From Maniola hyperantus (Eukaryota; Arthropoda; Insecta; Lepidoptera; Nymphalidae), in assembly GCF_902806685.2 (NCBI RefSeq), contig NC_048556.1, positions 1,240,001 through 1,304,000 on the forward strand: DNA of 64,000 nt, read 5' to 3'. This document shows positions 1 through 10,800 of the stretch, piece by piece. The translations under genes and the position numbers were made by a program. The first letter of the stretch is position 1. Each line of letters opens with the position of its first letter. A model generated the notes under the pieces. It did not search any database, was not told the DNA's origin, and saw only the letters and a list, made by a program, of their open reading frames with translations.

Positions 1-521
1 ACCTTCTGGTTATTGCAGTAGCTAGTAGCTACTGTGCTCTGCCAATACGCCTGGATTAAACTATGCCAGTGCCGATTACTCAAAGGATTACCGCTAAGAC
101 CAGCATCAGTTTTCCCCTCCAATTAAAATATGTTTTTTTTTTTTTGTTTTTTTATTCAGATACAAGTTAGCCCTTGACTGCAATCTCACCTGGTGGTAAG
201 TGATGATGCAGTCTAAGATGATAGCGGGCTAACCTGGAAGGGGTATGGCAGTTTTTATTAAACCCATACCCCTTTGGTTTCTACACGGCATCGTACCGGA
301 ACGCTAAATCGCTTGGCGGCACGGCTTTGCCGGTAGGGTGGTAACTAGCCACGGCCGAAGCCTCCCACCAGACCAGACCAGAAATTTAGAAATTAAATTT
401 ACTTACCTTTACCTTCAAGTCAAGAGTGAATAGTCATCTTCTAGGCAAGCGCGCTCCATCTTAGGCTGCATCATCACTTGCCACCAGGTCTGACTGCAGG
501 CAAGTGCTAGTCTACAGATTT
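1..521 (+). mobile_element. LINE 3' tail, split by a SINE
   Basis: Positions about 60-121 and 409-521 together match the element at about 60115-60405. Shared words include cagttttcc(t)ctccaatt, caagtc(g/a)agagtgaata and ggctgcatcatcacttgcc. This is the 3' end of a non-LTR retrotransposon, interrupted at about 121/409 by a SINE in the opposite orientation. The family is inferred from the repeated 3' tail, and no reverse transcriptase remains here. Confidence 0.55.
122..408 (-). mobile_element. SINE (family B), reverse orientation
   Basis: A poly-T run at about 129-152 is the poly-A tail of a minus-strand insertion. The body (ccttgactgcaatctcacc, tggcagtttttattaaac, gtaccggaacgctaaatcg) is a widely dispersed lepidopteran short interspersed sequence. 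Its tail half recurs on the plus strand at 41580-41811, where a tRNA-like head is also present. Confidence 0.6.
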
Positions 522-624
522 TAAAAAAAGGATACCCGGCTAGAGTTTGTTATAGGCCTCTTCTCACAACAGCGCGCGTGGCGTTTGGAACCCTTGTAGT
601 TTCAAGTTCCCTTTAAATTATCAC

Positions 625-775
625 AATATTGTACTTACAGTACCCGGCGGAAAATATTGTACATCGACCTTCAGAAAGCGATAACGGTTTCGTAGAGCGT
701 TGTCTCTGTCGTTGAGACCGACAAAAGGTCACATAGGTATGAGTGATAGAGATAACTGTTTGCATGTGCGTGAAA
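625..775. repeat. Hairpin MITE fragment (family H1)
   Basis: It carries the words gtagagcgttgtctctgtcg and ataggtatgagtgatagag. These recur at about 11040-11230, 11700-11960, 22630-22850 and 24765-24985, usually as two inverted arms. It has no coding capacity and is a non-autonomous palindromic element. Confidence 0.5.
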
Positions 776-1020
776 AAAAGGATCTCGTATTTCACAAAAA
801 ATAGGTACCTTTTGATCTAATTAGGTAGGTATCAGATGGGTGAAAGTGGTTCTTATCTCGTGTCTTGTATACAAAGGGAAGCTGAATACTTGATGACTTC
901 CCTATCCAGTGCTGGACTGGACAGTGCACTGGCGCGTACTGCCTTGGTGTAATCCAGCCATGTTGCCAGTTACCACATGATACCTTCGCACTGTAAACAG
1001 TCGATTCGGAATTCGATAGG

Positions 1021-1377
1021 GCGCGCTCGTGTGTAGCGCCACGTTATATCGTAGCCGGCGAAATCGCGAACTTTTTACTACGAGTGTTACAAGTTATATT
1101 TTTTTTGAGAAAAATATATTTTCACGCCAATTTGTCGAGTCACATTTAGGAAAAATATTCCACACCAATTTTCACAAACATAATATTATTGATAATCTTT
1201 GTAAATTTTTATCTATTTTCATCAATATCACGAACTATTGAATATTTTTATAATTTTTCATTCGATAATGCTGAATTTCCGTCAAGTTAATTGAAGATTT
1301 CTGTACCGTAGTTAGTGTGTTTTGTGAAAGTTTTCTTTGAATGGGATCCGCAAAATATATCAAGGTCTATGTTTTGG
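1021..1377 (+). other. Possible 5' non-coding exon of the GPCR
   Basis: This stretch is free of the repeat families around it and ends in a strong donor (gtaagtt at 1378). An acceptor (attgttccag) at 7307 begins the exon carrying the receptor start codon. An ATG at 1341 would read 12 codons to the donor and then stop just after the junction, so it would be a short upstream ORF. This is inference from splice signals only; no transcript evidence is available. Confidence 0.25.
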
Positions 1378-1394
1378 GTAAGTTAATATACTAT

Positions 1395-1495
1395 TATTAC
1401 CCCATGCAAAGGGGTAATGCGGCCAACATCCTGGGTACAATGCCTCGCTGTAGTGGTCTCCATGAGGTTTTAGATTTAATTTAATTTGTTTTAGT
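1395..1495 (+). mobile_element. LINE 3' fragment
   Basis: Words such as aaaggggtaatgc and gtacaatgcctcgctg match, in reverse, the element at 23606-23800. The encoded residues there (GNAASMLGTVPRC) resemble the extreme C-terminus of a lepidopteran non-LTR retrotransposon. Only the tail survives here. Confidence 0.45.
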
Positions 1496-1608
1496 TTTAA
1501 TTTAACGTTTTTTTACTTTTAATTTAGATTTAAGTTGATTTGTTAGAATTGTGAGTTAATATTGTTAGGTATATTTAAAGTTTTTTCAGTTAAAGAAATT
1601 GGAAAACT

Positions 1609-1945
1609 TATCCATACTAATACATATTGTAAATGCGAAAGTGTGTCAGTCTGTATGTATGTTAGCTTTTCACGGCCTATCAGTTTAACTGATTTTGACG
1701 TAGCTTCCTAAGGAAGTACTTCGGCTAATTTTTATCCCGAAAAATCAGAGTTCGTTTGAAATTTTTAAACTTTATCCACGTGTAGGTATTAGGTAATTAG
1801 CGGAAATCATCTATTTACTTACTACAGAGATAGCTTGCATCGTGGAAACGGATATAGGCTATTCTTTATCCGGGAAAATCAAAGCGTTTCCAAGGGATTT
1901 TAAAAACCTAAATCCACGCGGAAGAAGTCACGGGCGGGCGGGCGG
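1609..1945 (+). mobile_element. Helitron-like (Lep1-type) repeat
   Basis: It opens with atactaatacatattgtaaatgcgaaagtg-like sequence and contains gctttcac(g)-type and cccgg(g)aaaatcaaag words. It ends near atccacgcggaagaagtcacggg. The same head and tail recur at 4110, 4770, 7002, 10078, 10412, 16373, 16912, 31087 and 63358. The Helitron (Lep1) assignment is from memory of lepidopteran repeats; the dispersal itself is visible. Confidence 0.55.
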
Positions 1946-1974
1946 GCGCGGGGCGGGCAGCGTATTATATTGCA

Positions 1975-2510
1975 ATAATACGGTATTTTACACCAAGCGA
2001 GAAAAAATCTAAAAATGTATAAACAAGATAGTATTAGCAATAAGCAATCGAATGTTACTTTCAGTTTATAAAATTATCTAAAATGAATTTTATAATTCAT
2101 TTTAAATTTTATAATTCACTTTTTATCTGTTCTATAAATAACGCATTGTAATGAGTTATGACGCATGACATCTCAGCCGCCATGTGACGTCACATGGATC
2201 GAAATTGTAATGTATTTCATTGAAAACAACGTTGCTTACCAATCCGTGTGACGTCATGACAGCTCATGAACGTAAATAAAAAAATAAAATTAAAATCATT
2301 TTATTGCAGGTCAGGGACCCATATAAAACATACAGTCCGTCAAGCTATGGCGGGAAGCGTTTTCGCGGCGAAATTTGAAATGCGAAATTTGAATTCATTT
2401 TTATCGCACTTATCGATCGAATAAAATTTTTGTAAATTTTTGATAGTTTATTATTACTTTAGGATCAAATTAAAACACTTTTCAAAAAAGCGTAAAACAC
2501 CCTATTGCTG
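1975..2510 (+). repeat. Dispersed ~0.5 kb repeat with CRE-like palindromes
   Basis: A reverse copy lies at about 21770-22025, sharing caccaagcgagaaaaa, cacttatcgatcgaat and tttaggatcaaatta. Inside this copy, 2180-2197 (ccatgtgacgtcacatgg) is a perfect 18-bp palindrome centred on TGACGTCA, and a second TGACGTCA lies at 2249-2256. No ORF is present. Type unknown, probably a non-autonomous DNA element. Confidence 0.5.
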
Positions 2511-3041
2511 AACCGCACCTGAATTCCAAATTTCAGGAATTCCACTTGAGGTTACAGGTTCTTCGTATAAGTATAGAGAAAACACATCAATGATATCGAT
2601 ATACATATTTATATTAGCATCAAAAGCTTTGATGAATAATAATTAAATTCTAGGTTCAAAATACTGCGGCACATGGACGTGTAGTGTAGCACACGAGCAG
2701 ATATCCCTAATTCCCTAGTGTAGCCTCGAGTGGAAAAGTGTAAACTTCTGAAAACTTTCGCAAAGTTGAGAAGACGACTCGCCTCGCCTGTCCATCACTT
2801 TTCTTATATAATACCTACTTATTTTACGAATTTCAAAAAATATAAGTACCTAAGTAGGTACGTTGCTTAGTTATTGTTTCCCCATTTTAGGTAAGTGTTA
2901 TTTCCCCAATCAAAGCTAGCTATAATTTATAATAAGTTTTATGTCATTTGTCATTAATCATTATACTAATTATTAATTTTTCCTCAAACTTCACTGATCT
3001 CGGGGATTTTGACTCGACTTTTAAATACTACCTAAATAAAA

Positions 3042-3448
3042 CAATTAGGGTTTCGTACCTCTAAAGGAAAAAGGAACCCTTATAGGATCGCTTCGTTGTC
3101 TATCTGTCTGTCTGCCAAGAAACCTATAGCGTACTTCCCGTTGACTTAGAATCATGAAATTTGGCAGGTAGGTAGGTTTTATAACATATACCTATAAATA
3201 AAATCTGAAAACCGTATAAAAAAAATGTGTTCGTGAATAAATACTAATTAGTATTTTCAACTTTCAAAGTAAGATTACTATACCAAGTGGGGTATCATAT
3301 GAAAGGGCTTTACCTGTATCTACATTTTAAAACAGATTTTGTTTATTTTTATACATAATAGTTTTTTATTTATCGTGTAATGTTTAAAAATACGACTGTA
3401 GTACGGAACCCTCTGTGCGCGAGTCTGACTCGCACTTGGCCGGAGGTT
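3042..3448 (-). repeat. Dispersed ~0.4 kb repeat (family R400)
   Basis: It begins with agggtttcgtacctc and ends gtgcgcgagtctgactcgc. Better or partial copies are at 42318-42750 (+) and about 60665-61025, with end pieces at 3660-3760, 21395-21430, 24190-24245 and 24690-24725. The terminal word gcgagtcagactcgc is itself an inverted repeat. No coding capacity is seen. Confidence 0.55.
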
Positions 3449-3811
3449 TGAGGAGTTCAGAGTTAGAGTGTAATCGTGAAGCCGTTGCTTGATACCTAAA
3501 ATATCAATTCACCATCAGAAATTCTCAAATCCCCACGGCTTAGGAGTTCAGTACTTTGCAGCATCAGGATTGAGGAGTTGGGATCCGAAGTTCAGTGATG
3601 TAGTCTATGTTTGGTACCTAAAATAGATTGCATCAGGTTACTGTCTGTCAGGTAACCTCTAGACACTTACTTGACAGACAGACGGACAACAAAGTGATCC
3701 TATAAGTTTTTCCGTTTTCCTCCGTTTTTCATTTTGAGGTACGGAACCCTAAAAACAATGTACTAGATATATTATTATATAATCTAAATTTTGGAGAGGA
3801 AGAGTTGTTTG

Positions 3812-3881
3812 AAATAACTGTACCTGATGCAGTGTAGAAACAGTGTAAATAACTGTACCTGATGCAGTGTAGAAACAGTGT
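3812..3881 (+). repeat. 35-bp tandem duplication
   Basis: The unit beginning aaataactgtacctgatgca occurs twice with a period of 35 bp (3812-3846 and 3847-3881). I see no mismatch between the copies. No other copy was noticed in the window. Confidence 0.8.
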
Positions 3882-4109
3882 AAATATGCTACCTATATAA
3901 TTTGAAATTGTAATAACCATCGCGAGGAATATGAGAGCGATAGAATTTCAAAACATCACATAAATCGGGAGCGTTTTGAATTGAATAATTGAATAAATTG
4001 AATTGAATAACACGCGATTGTGAAATGTTGAGATTTGAGCGCGTAGGCAGTGCGTCAGTCCTATAACAATGTAGGTACCTACCTAAAGTAGGTATTGTCT
4101 TATAGTACC

Positions 4110-4988
4110 TACTTCGTCCGCGTGGATTTAGGTTTTTCAAAAATCGCGTGGGAACTCTTGGATTTTCCGGGATAAAAAGCAACCGATATCAATTTCCGAG
4201 ACGCAAGCTACTTCTGTACAAAATTTCGTATAAATCGGTAACACAGATAGGCCTTTAAGAACCCTGTGGGAACTCTTTAATTTTTCGGTATAAAGAGTAG
4301 CCTATGTCCTTCTCCGGAATATAACCTAACTCTGTATCAAATTTCATCAAAATCAGTTATGCTGTTGCGCCGGGAAAAGCTAGCAGACAGACAGACAAAC
4401 TTTCTCATTTATAATATTAGAGTTAGCCCTTGACTGCAATCTCATCATCATCATCCATCAGCCTCGTCAGAAAGTGGGTAAGTAATGGCTCTACAGCTGC
4501 TGTTCCTATCGAAAAAACTCCGAACCGAATTTGTTCGAACTAACGAAGTAAGGCGTTATTTTAATAACATTTTGTGGACATTTTTTGGTTCCGTACTCGA
4601 AGGGTGCCAATTGGACCAAGCCTTCGCTGTCCGTCCGTTCGTCTATCCATCCGTCTGTCTGTCTGTCAGAGGGCTACATCCTATGAACCATAACTTGAAA
4701 TTTCCGTCACCCTCAAAGTTATCCAAGTCACATTATAGTTAGGTATAGTTTTGATGAGATTTAAACTAGCTGATGCCCGCGCCGTCGTCCGCGTGGGATT
4801 AGGTTTTTAAAAAATCCCGTGGGATTTTGATCCCCTTTGATTTTCCGGGATAAAAAGTAGCCTATGTCACGCTCCAGGTCGTTATCTATACCCATGCAAA
4901 AAATCACGTCAATCCGTTGCACCGTTGCGACGTGCTTGAAGGACAAACTAACAAAGAAACAAACACACTTTCGCATGTATAATAAGGG
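4110..4988 (-). mobile_element. Cluster of Helitron-like repeats
   Basis: Two reverse copies of the Lep1-type repeat (about 4110-4427 and 4768-4988) flank a different dispersed fragment at about 4485-4745, which contains (gtct)n. Each copy reads cgtccgcgtggatttaggtt-like sequence at its left side and ends near ttataatat(t/a). The short ORFs here are repeat-derived. Confidence 0.5.
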
Positions 4989-5592
4989 TAGGTAACTGAT
5001 TGTTTAAATTAGAGGTCCGTGCCCGCGCGCCGGGGTCCAACACTAGAGGCCGACGTCTCAACCACTAGCACAGAATATAGGTATGATAGTACTGACGTAC
5101 CACGAGGCTATCAACCGCTTGATAAAAATAATGCCTATTGCCTAGTAGGTAGGTACATTATTTTGTGAAATGTTTTCGTATCCTATATCCTACTTAAGCA
5201 AAATTACGTAGAGTGCCCAAAAACACGCACATTGCTTCTATAATTAGACATGTAATAATAATTTATTATCACGATAAAGAGATAGGGATCGCGATAAAAT
5301 GACTCATTTACCCATAAGAGTGAACTTTTCAAGTTTTTCCATCTAAGTCCGTAAAACTCCTGGCGCCCGAGGCCAATAAATACTTGGAAAGCAAACTTTG
5401 CAACTTGATACATAAGAAACTAGGGTCTAGGCAGGACTGAATAGAATAGAATAGAATAAGGTATTGGAATTAATAAGTACTAAGAATTACTTCCTAAATC
5501 CATGCTTCAGACTATGTTGTACTGACTACAATTAATCTGTTAATTTTGGTTTAATTTACATTCGTACTGATAATCGAAACTTATCCTCATTA

Positions 5593-5772
5593 AGCCTCAA
5601 TAGCTCAACCGGTAGAGGAGTGGACTGAAAACCGAAAGGTCGACGGTTCAAACCCCGCCCGTTGCACTATTGTCGTACCTACTCCTAGCACAAGCCTGAC
5701 GCTTAGTTGGAGAGGAAAGGGGGATATTAGTCATTTAACACGTCTAATATTCTTAAAAAAAAAAAAAACTAT
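5593..5772 (+). mobile_element. tRNA-derived SINE (family C)
   Basis: The head is tRNA-like: an A box (tagctcaaccggtagagg), an anticodon-loop-like ctgaaaa, and a B box (ggttcaaacc). A unique body and a poly-A run at about 5755-5768 follow. It is not a functional tRNA because the acceptor stem does not close before the body. A reverse copy lies at 61842-61990. Confidence 0.75.
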
Positions 5773-6339
5773 TTGTATATTAACATACCTAATATTACTA
5801 ATAATAATTATTAACAAAGAAGAACACATTGACATTGAATTGAGGAGTTGGGACTTGGAGTCCAAGCATAAAGTCGTTGCTTGGTACTTTCAATATTTTT
5901 TTAAATAATAATGATAATATTTATTTATTTAAACAACTCAGTACAGTAATCAACTCTCTGGAATCCTGACCCCTAAACTGGGAAATCCCGTGTCTTAGGG
6001 GCCTTAATTATTCACTATAAACTATAAACCCTGCAGCATCAGAATTGAGAAGTTTTATAGGACCACCACGGAAACATCCCCTACTGTTGATCAAAAACAA
6101 CACAACACAATTTTGCATTTATAATATTAATAAGTATGGATAAGTGGTGTTATTACCATTGGTGGTGGTGTGCTTTAAACTGATTAGTTAGTGCCTCAAA
6201 TGGTTAACGCCGCCTGAGATTTTTGTCTCTATCGTTCGTATGGGTTTACATAACAGAGAGAGCACTATACTAACGTCTTTCCGCGGGTAGAGTATGGTAG
6301 GTATAGCTACCCGATTTGCACGGTATTTGTCAGACAGTG

Positions 6340-6540
6340 GCGGTACGAAGTTTAATAAAAGTCCCGCAAATTGCTAATGCGCGTGACCGCCTTTTTAGTG
6401 ACGTCAGTACGGCTGAAGTTTTGAGCTGATGGTATATTTTTATTTCAGCTGACGTCAAAATACCGTCATTTTGATGTTAATGAGACATGGTTCCAGCGCA
6501 ATAACAATTTGCGCATAATATTATGTAGTTGTTCGCATGG
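6340..6540. mobile_element. MITE with TAAGTCCCG-type ends
   Basis: It shares about 180 bp with 19275-19460, including cgtgaccgc, tagtgacgtcag, gagctgatggtatattttta and tgagacatggttccagcgca. In the second copy the ends are inverted (ataagtcccg ... cgggacttat). The element is non-coding; the superfamily is not assigned. Confidence 0.55.
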
Positions 6541-6804
6541 CGTTTGTCAGACAGCGGCGGCGCGGCGGTACGAAGTTCATTACAACTTTGCACATTAGCG
6601 CTAATTGTTGTCACTTGTCGCGGATTGTAAACAATCTAATGGCTAGAACAATCCCACTTGAATCCTAACTATGTTTGATTTGACAGTAGCGCGTAGTTGT
6701 AATCATACTGCTCTACGAATGCTAATTACGTGCCATGCCTCGACTGACAATTTTTATGTAAACAAAGCTCTATAACTTGAGTTTGCCTGGTCGATCAATT
6801 TGTG

Positions 6805-6970
6805 TTTTATCATCATCAACCCATCGTTGGGCCATTACTGAGCACGGGACTTCTCTCAGAGTGAGAAGGTTATTTTACAGGCCATACCCACAAAACCCCC
6901 TCCTTTTGCAAAACAAATGAATCGCAACTCCTATTTTTTTCAATTTTCTGATTCAGAAATCTAACCTGGG
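6805..6970 (-). mobile_element. SINE (family A) 3' fragment
   Basis: The sequence catcatcaacccatcg ... ttctctcagagtgagaagg is the reverse of the 3' tail of the tRNA-derived SINE seen complete at 36991-37315. The tRNA-like head is missing. Confidence 0.5.
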
Positions 6971-7001
6971 ATCATGAATCAGTACTCTTATCAGAACCCT
7001 T

Positions 7002-7232
7002 ATTATAAATGCGAAAGTGTGTTTGTATGTTGGTTTATTGGTTTGTTTTGTTTGTCCTTCAATCACGTCGCAACGGTGTAACGGATTGACGTCATTTTTT
7101 GTATGGGTATAGATAAAGACCTGCAGAGTGATATAGGCTTCTTTTTAACCTGGAAAATCAAAGAGTTTCCACGGGATTTTAAAAAACCTAATTCCACGCG
7201 GACGATGCATGATTCGCGGGCATCAGCTAGTC
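7002..7232 (+). mobile_element. Helitron-like (Lep1-type) repeat
   Basis: It opens with attataaatgcgaaagtgtg and closes with ccacgcggacgatgcatgattcgcgggcatcagctag-type sequence, immediately upstream of the receptor's first coding exon. The ORF inside is repeat-derived. Confidence 0.55.
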
Positions 7233-7307
7233 TGTTCATATTTCTGCCAGAGAAAGATCGTCAAAACACAAACGTGGTAATTAACTTGTATTAATTTATT
7301 GTTCCAG

Positions 7308-7819
7308 GGTGATCTGACAAGCAAAGTTAACTACTTATCGCTAAGTAGTACCGGCGCCAGTATCAACAAATCATCTTTCAAAGGAAGACAACTAATCCCA
7401 ATACAGCTACATCGCTGTTCGAAGACATTTCGAAACAATAATGCATCGATTTTCGCTATACAACTGCTGTCCCAAGTAGCAAGGATTTATTGAAATTGTA
7501 AAAAGAAACAGCAAAAATGTACAACATGCAGCAAATACACGAGCCGACAGAGCTCTACGACTTCAGCACAACTGTGGCCGATGTGTTCAACACAACAATG
7601 GCGCATGCACTGAACGGTACAAACGGGACCCACGTGGCCGATCCGACGAAAGGCGGTCTCGGGCCGGGCTTGAAGGTGACGTTGAAGGTGGCGTATGCTC
7701 TCGGCATAATTAGCAACGCGGTGGCCATCGTGGCGCTGAGGAGCGGGGAGCGCCGCGTGAGGAACCGGAAACATCTGCTGCTGCTCACTTCCTTGGCCGC
7801 CAACGACCTGGTCGCCTTG
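7308..7819 (+). CDS. GPCR exon: 5' UTR, N-terminus, TM1 and start of TM2
   Basis: The exon follows the acceptor attgttccag. The first ATG at 7517 (context caaaaATGt) is followed by a second in-frame Met three codons on. It encodes residues 1-101 and ends in frame (phase 0) after VAL, before the donor gtaagc. GC-rich third positions contrast with the flanking DNA. Confidence 0.85.
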
Positions 7820-10800
7820 GTAAGCTTTGTTCAACAAGATATTCAAACACGATTAAATCCCTGAGAATTCCTGCTAACTTCATTCATCATCAACCGTCTG
7901 CCAGCCCACTACGAGACACGGCCTCCTCTCAAGTTTAGGTCATAGGTCTCATAGGTCGACGCGCTGGCCAACTGCGGATGGTAGTTTTTAAACACCTTTG
8001 AGAACATTATAGAGAACTCTCGAGCATGCAGGTTTCCTCACGATATTTTTCTTCATCGTTAAACGATATTTTAATTGCTTAAAACGCATTTATTAATAAA
8101 AACTAGAGATGTGTGCCTGGGTTCAACCCCGGAGCTCTAAATAGGAGGCGGACACCTTAACCACTAGGCTATCATGGCTCTCGATAAGGTATATAACAAT
8201 AAAACTTAAAGCTAGCCTTATCCAAGTACTATACAAATCATGGCTGCGTGGAATGGTGCCAAGAACACTAGCTGCATTTTCACGCTGGACAGATTCGTTG
8301 CGCAAAAAATGAGCCAGCCCTTCTGCCACCAGAAAGGGCTACCAATCGCGGTGGAATGTCTCGTAATTTTTTTTTAGCGCTGAGACTCCATGGCCCCAGT
8401 TTCTAAGTCAAACGGAGCAAAAATGTAACTCTCGATAAGAGAGGCATACTTGCGCCGCTTGCCGTTTTCAGCTGTCTCTCTGATATGACGCGGGGCCAAT
8501 GTGTCAACGCACGTTGCGCCCTACAGTTCCCAGAGAACCAGCGTCAACCCATCAGGTCTCTTGCCATCATCCTGACTAATCCCTGCCGGCTCAATGAGCG
8601 CAGGAATGTGTTACTTAAAGCTTAAACATTAAATAGATACAGGTAGAGCATTGATACAGGTTTTCCAACGGTAGAATTTATAGAAATGTGTGCAAGCCTT
8701 CAAGCGAGAGTTCTGCGCTGCACTAAAATGTGGCCTGACACAAGATAAGAATGACACCATGTGCGATTAACACTAACTGTCTCATAAGAAAAGTAAACCA
8801 GATAAATACTAGTGTAACTACATACCCACTGCGACTCATTATAACTATTTTAGCAAATAAATTTGTGGCTTAAAGGGCCGTGGGAAACATTGAAGAGGTG
8901 TTAAGAACTTTTAGGTAAAATTGCTCCTCTGTACAATTAGGTAGGTACTTACTACTTACCTTTCTAACTGAATTTCTATGTTGTTTGTGTGCTACTTATG
9001 TGAGGCAAACAAAGACATTTAAAAGTCTATGGCAAATTACCCTTGTTAGTCGGTGAGTATAGATTTGATTATTTTTTCTGTCCTAAATGCGTAGGAACTT
9101 GTGTAAAGGCTAATCTTGTTTAGGTGTGAGAGTTTTGAAAATACCTAACGCTATTTCCTTCTGTAAAAAGACCGTAGCTATCTATACGTCCTATAAAATA
9201 GTACTTAGGTCGATTTCGTAAAACCGGCATCAATCATTATTACAATCTCAATTGTTGTGATTGGCTGAATTTTCAGAATTGCATCGATGTTCCAAACTTG
9301 GAAGCTAACCTTAGATTAACCAGTGCATTGTCTTCTGAAAGCTGCCCGTATATAGAAGACGGAGTTAGGGCAAGTCCTGGATAACCAGCTGTCGTTCTGT
9401 GGCAGGTGGGCATGATGTGCTCCATGTTCGCGTCGGAAGGCTTCTCGCCGGGCCAGCCCGTGCCGCACTGGTATTGCTGCGCGCGCGTCGTGCTGCGCGT
9501 GTTCGGCATAGGCAGCGTGTGCATCACCGTCACCATGGCGCTGGAGCGCTACCTCGCGCTCACCAGGCCCTTCCTCTACCAGAAGGTACCCTATTTATTT
9601 TAATTTATAGACTAGCGCTTGGCTGCAATCACACCTACTGGCAAGTGATACTTACATTCTCATTTCAAATGAAGTACATAGGTACAGTATCAGTGAGACG
9701 ACGCCCTTGGTGTTTGTGGACAAGACAGCTTTACGATCATCATCGTCAACCGATAGACGTCCGCTACTGGACATATAGGTTAGGACCTATGTCCTACCAT
9801 CTGGTGAGACCATCGTAGGTACTTCCACGCGCTGCAGGGCCTGAGTCGCCAATCTATTAACTTTTGGAACCTATTTTCACTTTCTACGCTGCCAAATGGT
9901 TTAATTAACGGCCCATGTACCCATAAAACACCCAGTTACGTATAATTAAGGAAAAACCAATGAAAGTTTGTAGGTAGGTAAAAAAACTTAGACTGTTAAA
10001 CTCATAAAAGCATAACACTTCTGTAACTTACGTAACGCTATCCTTAAGAAGCATCAATGTCAATGTCAATGTGCGATAACCATATGCATACTCTATACTT
10101 AATAGTGTGTCTGTCTGTTTGTCTGTTAGCTTTTCACGCTCTATCCGTTTAAACGATTGTAACGAAAGGTACAGAGAGAGCTTGCATCCCAAGAACGGAC
10201 ATAGGCTACTTTTTGTCCCGTAAAATCAGAATACCGCGGGATTTTCAAATACCTAATCCACATTTACAAAATCGCGGGAATCGTCTGTTTCGTACGGCTA
10301 TCGACAGATGTAGGCTCAGAAAATCGGAAAATCGGAAAATCAAAGAGTTACAACAGGATTAAAACAAAAATGTAAATCCACGCAGACGAAGTCGCGGGCA
10401 TCATCTAGACACTACTTATTATAAAATGTGAAAGTGTGTTTGTTTGTTGGTTTGTCCTTCAATCACGTCGCAACGGCGCAATGGATTGACGTGATTTTTT
10501 GCATGGGTATAGTTGAAGACCTGGAGAGTGACATAGGCTACTTTTTCTCCCGGAAAATGAAAGAGTTCCCACGGATTTTTGAAAACCTAAATCCACGCGG
10601 ACGAAGTCGCAGGCATCAGCTAGTAAGGTATAATAATATTAAATGTGTTTGCTTATGGTACAATGTGCCATTTTGCCATGGCGCGGCTCTCAATCCTACC
10701 ATAACGGGGTCTGGCAGGCACTGAGCGTCGCGTCGTTCTACGCATAAGTAGGATTAGGTACCTATGTAGTTGATGGTTCTGCCGCTATGGTTTATGGCCC

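Noticed and set aside
5593..5665. tRNA gene (GAA-type anticodon)
   Set aside because: A and B boxes are present, but the acceptor stem does not close and a SINE body with a poly-A tail follows; a second copy exists at 61842.
7487..7846. 119-aa minus-strand ORF
   Set aside because: Antisense shadow of the GC-rich first receptor exon.
9399..9818. 139-aa Arg/His-rich ORF
   Set aside because: It is an off-frame shadow of the GPCR TM3 exon running into intron sequence.
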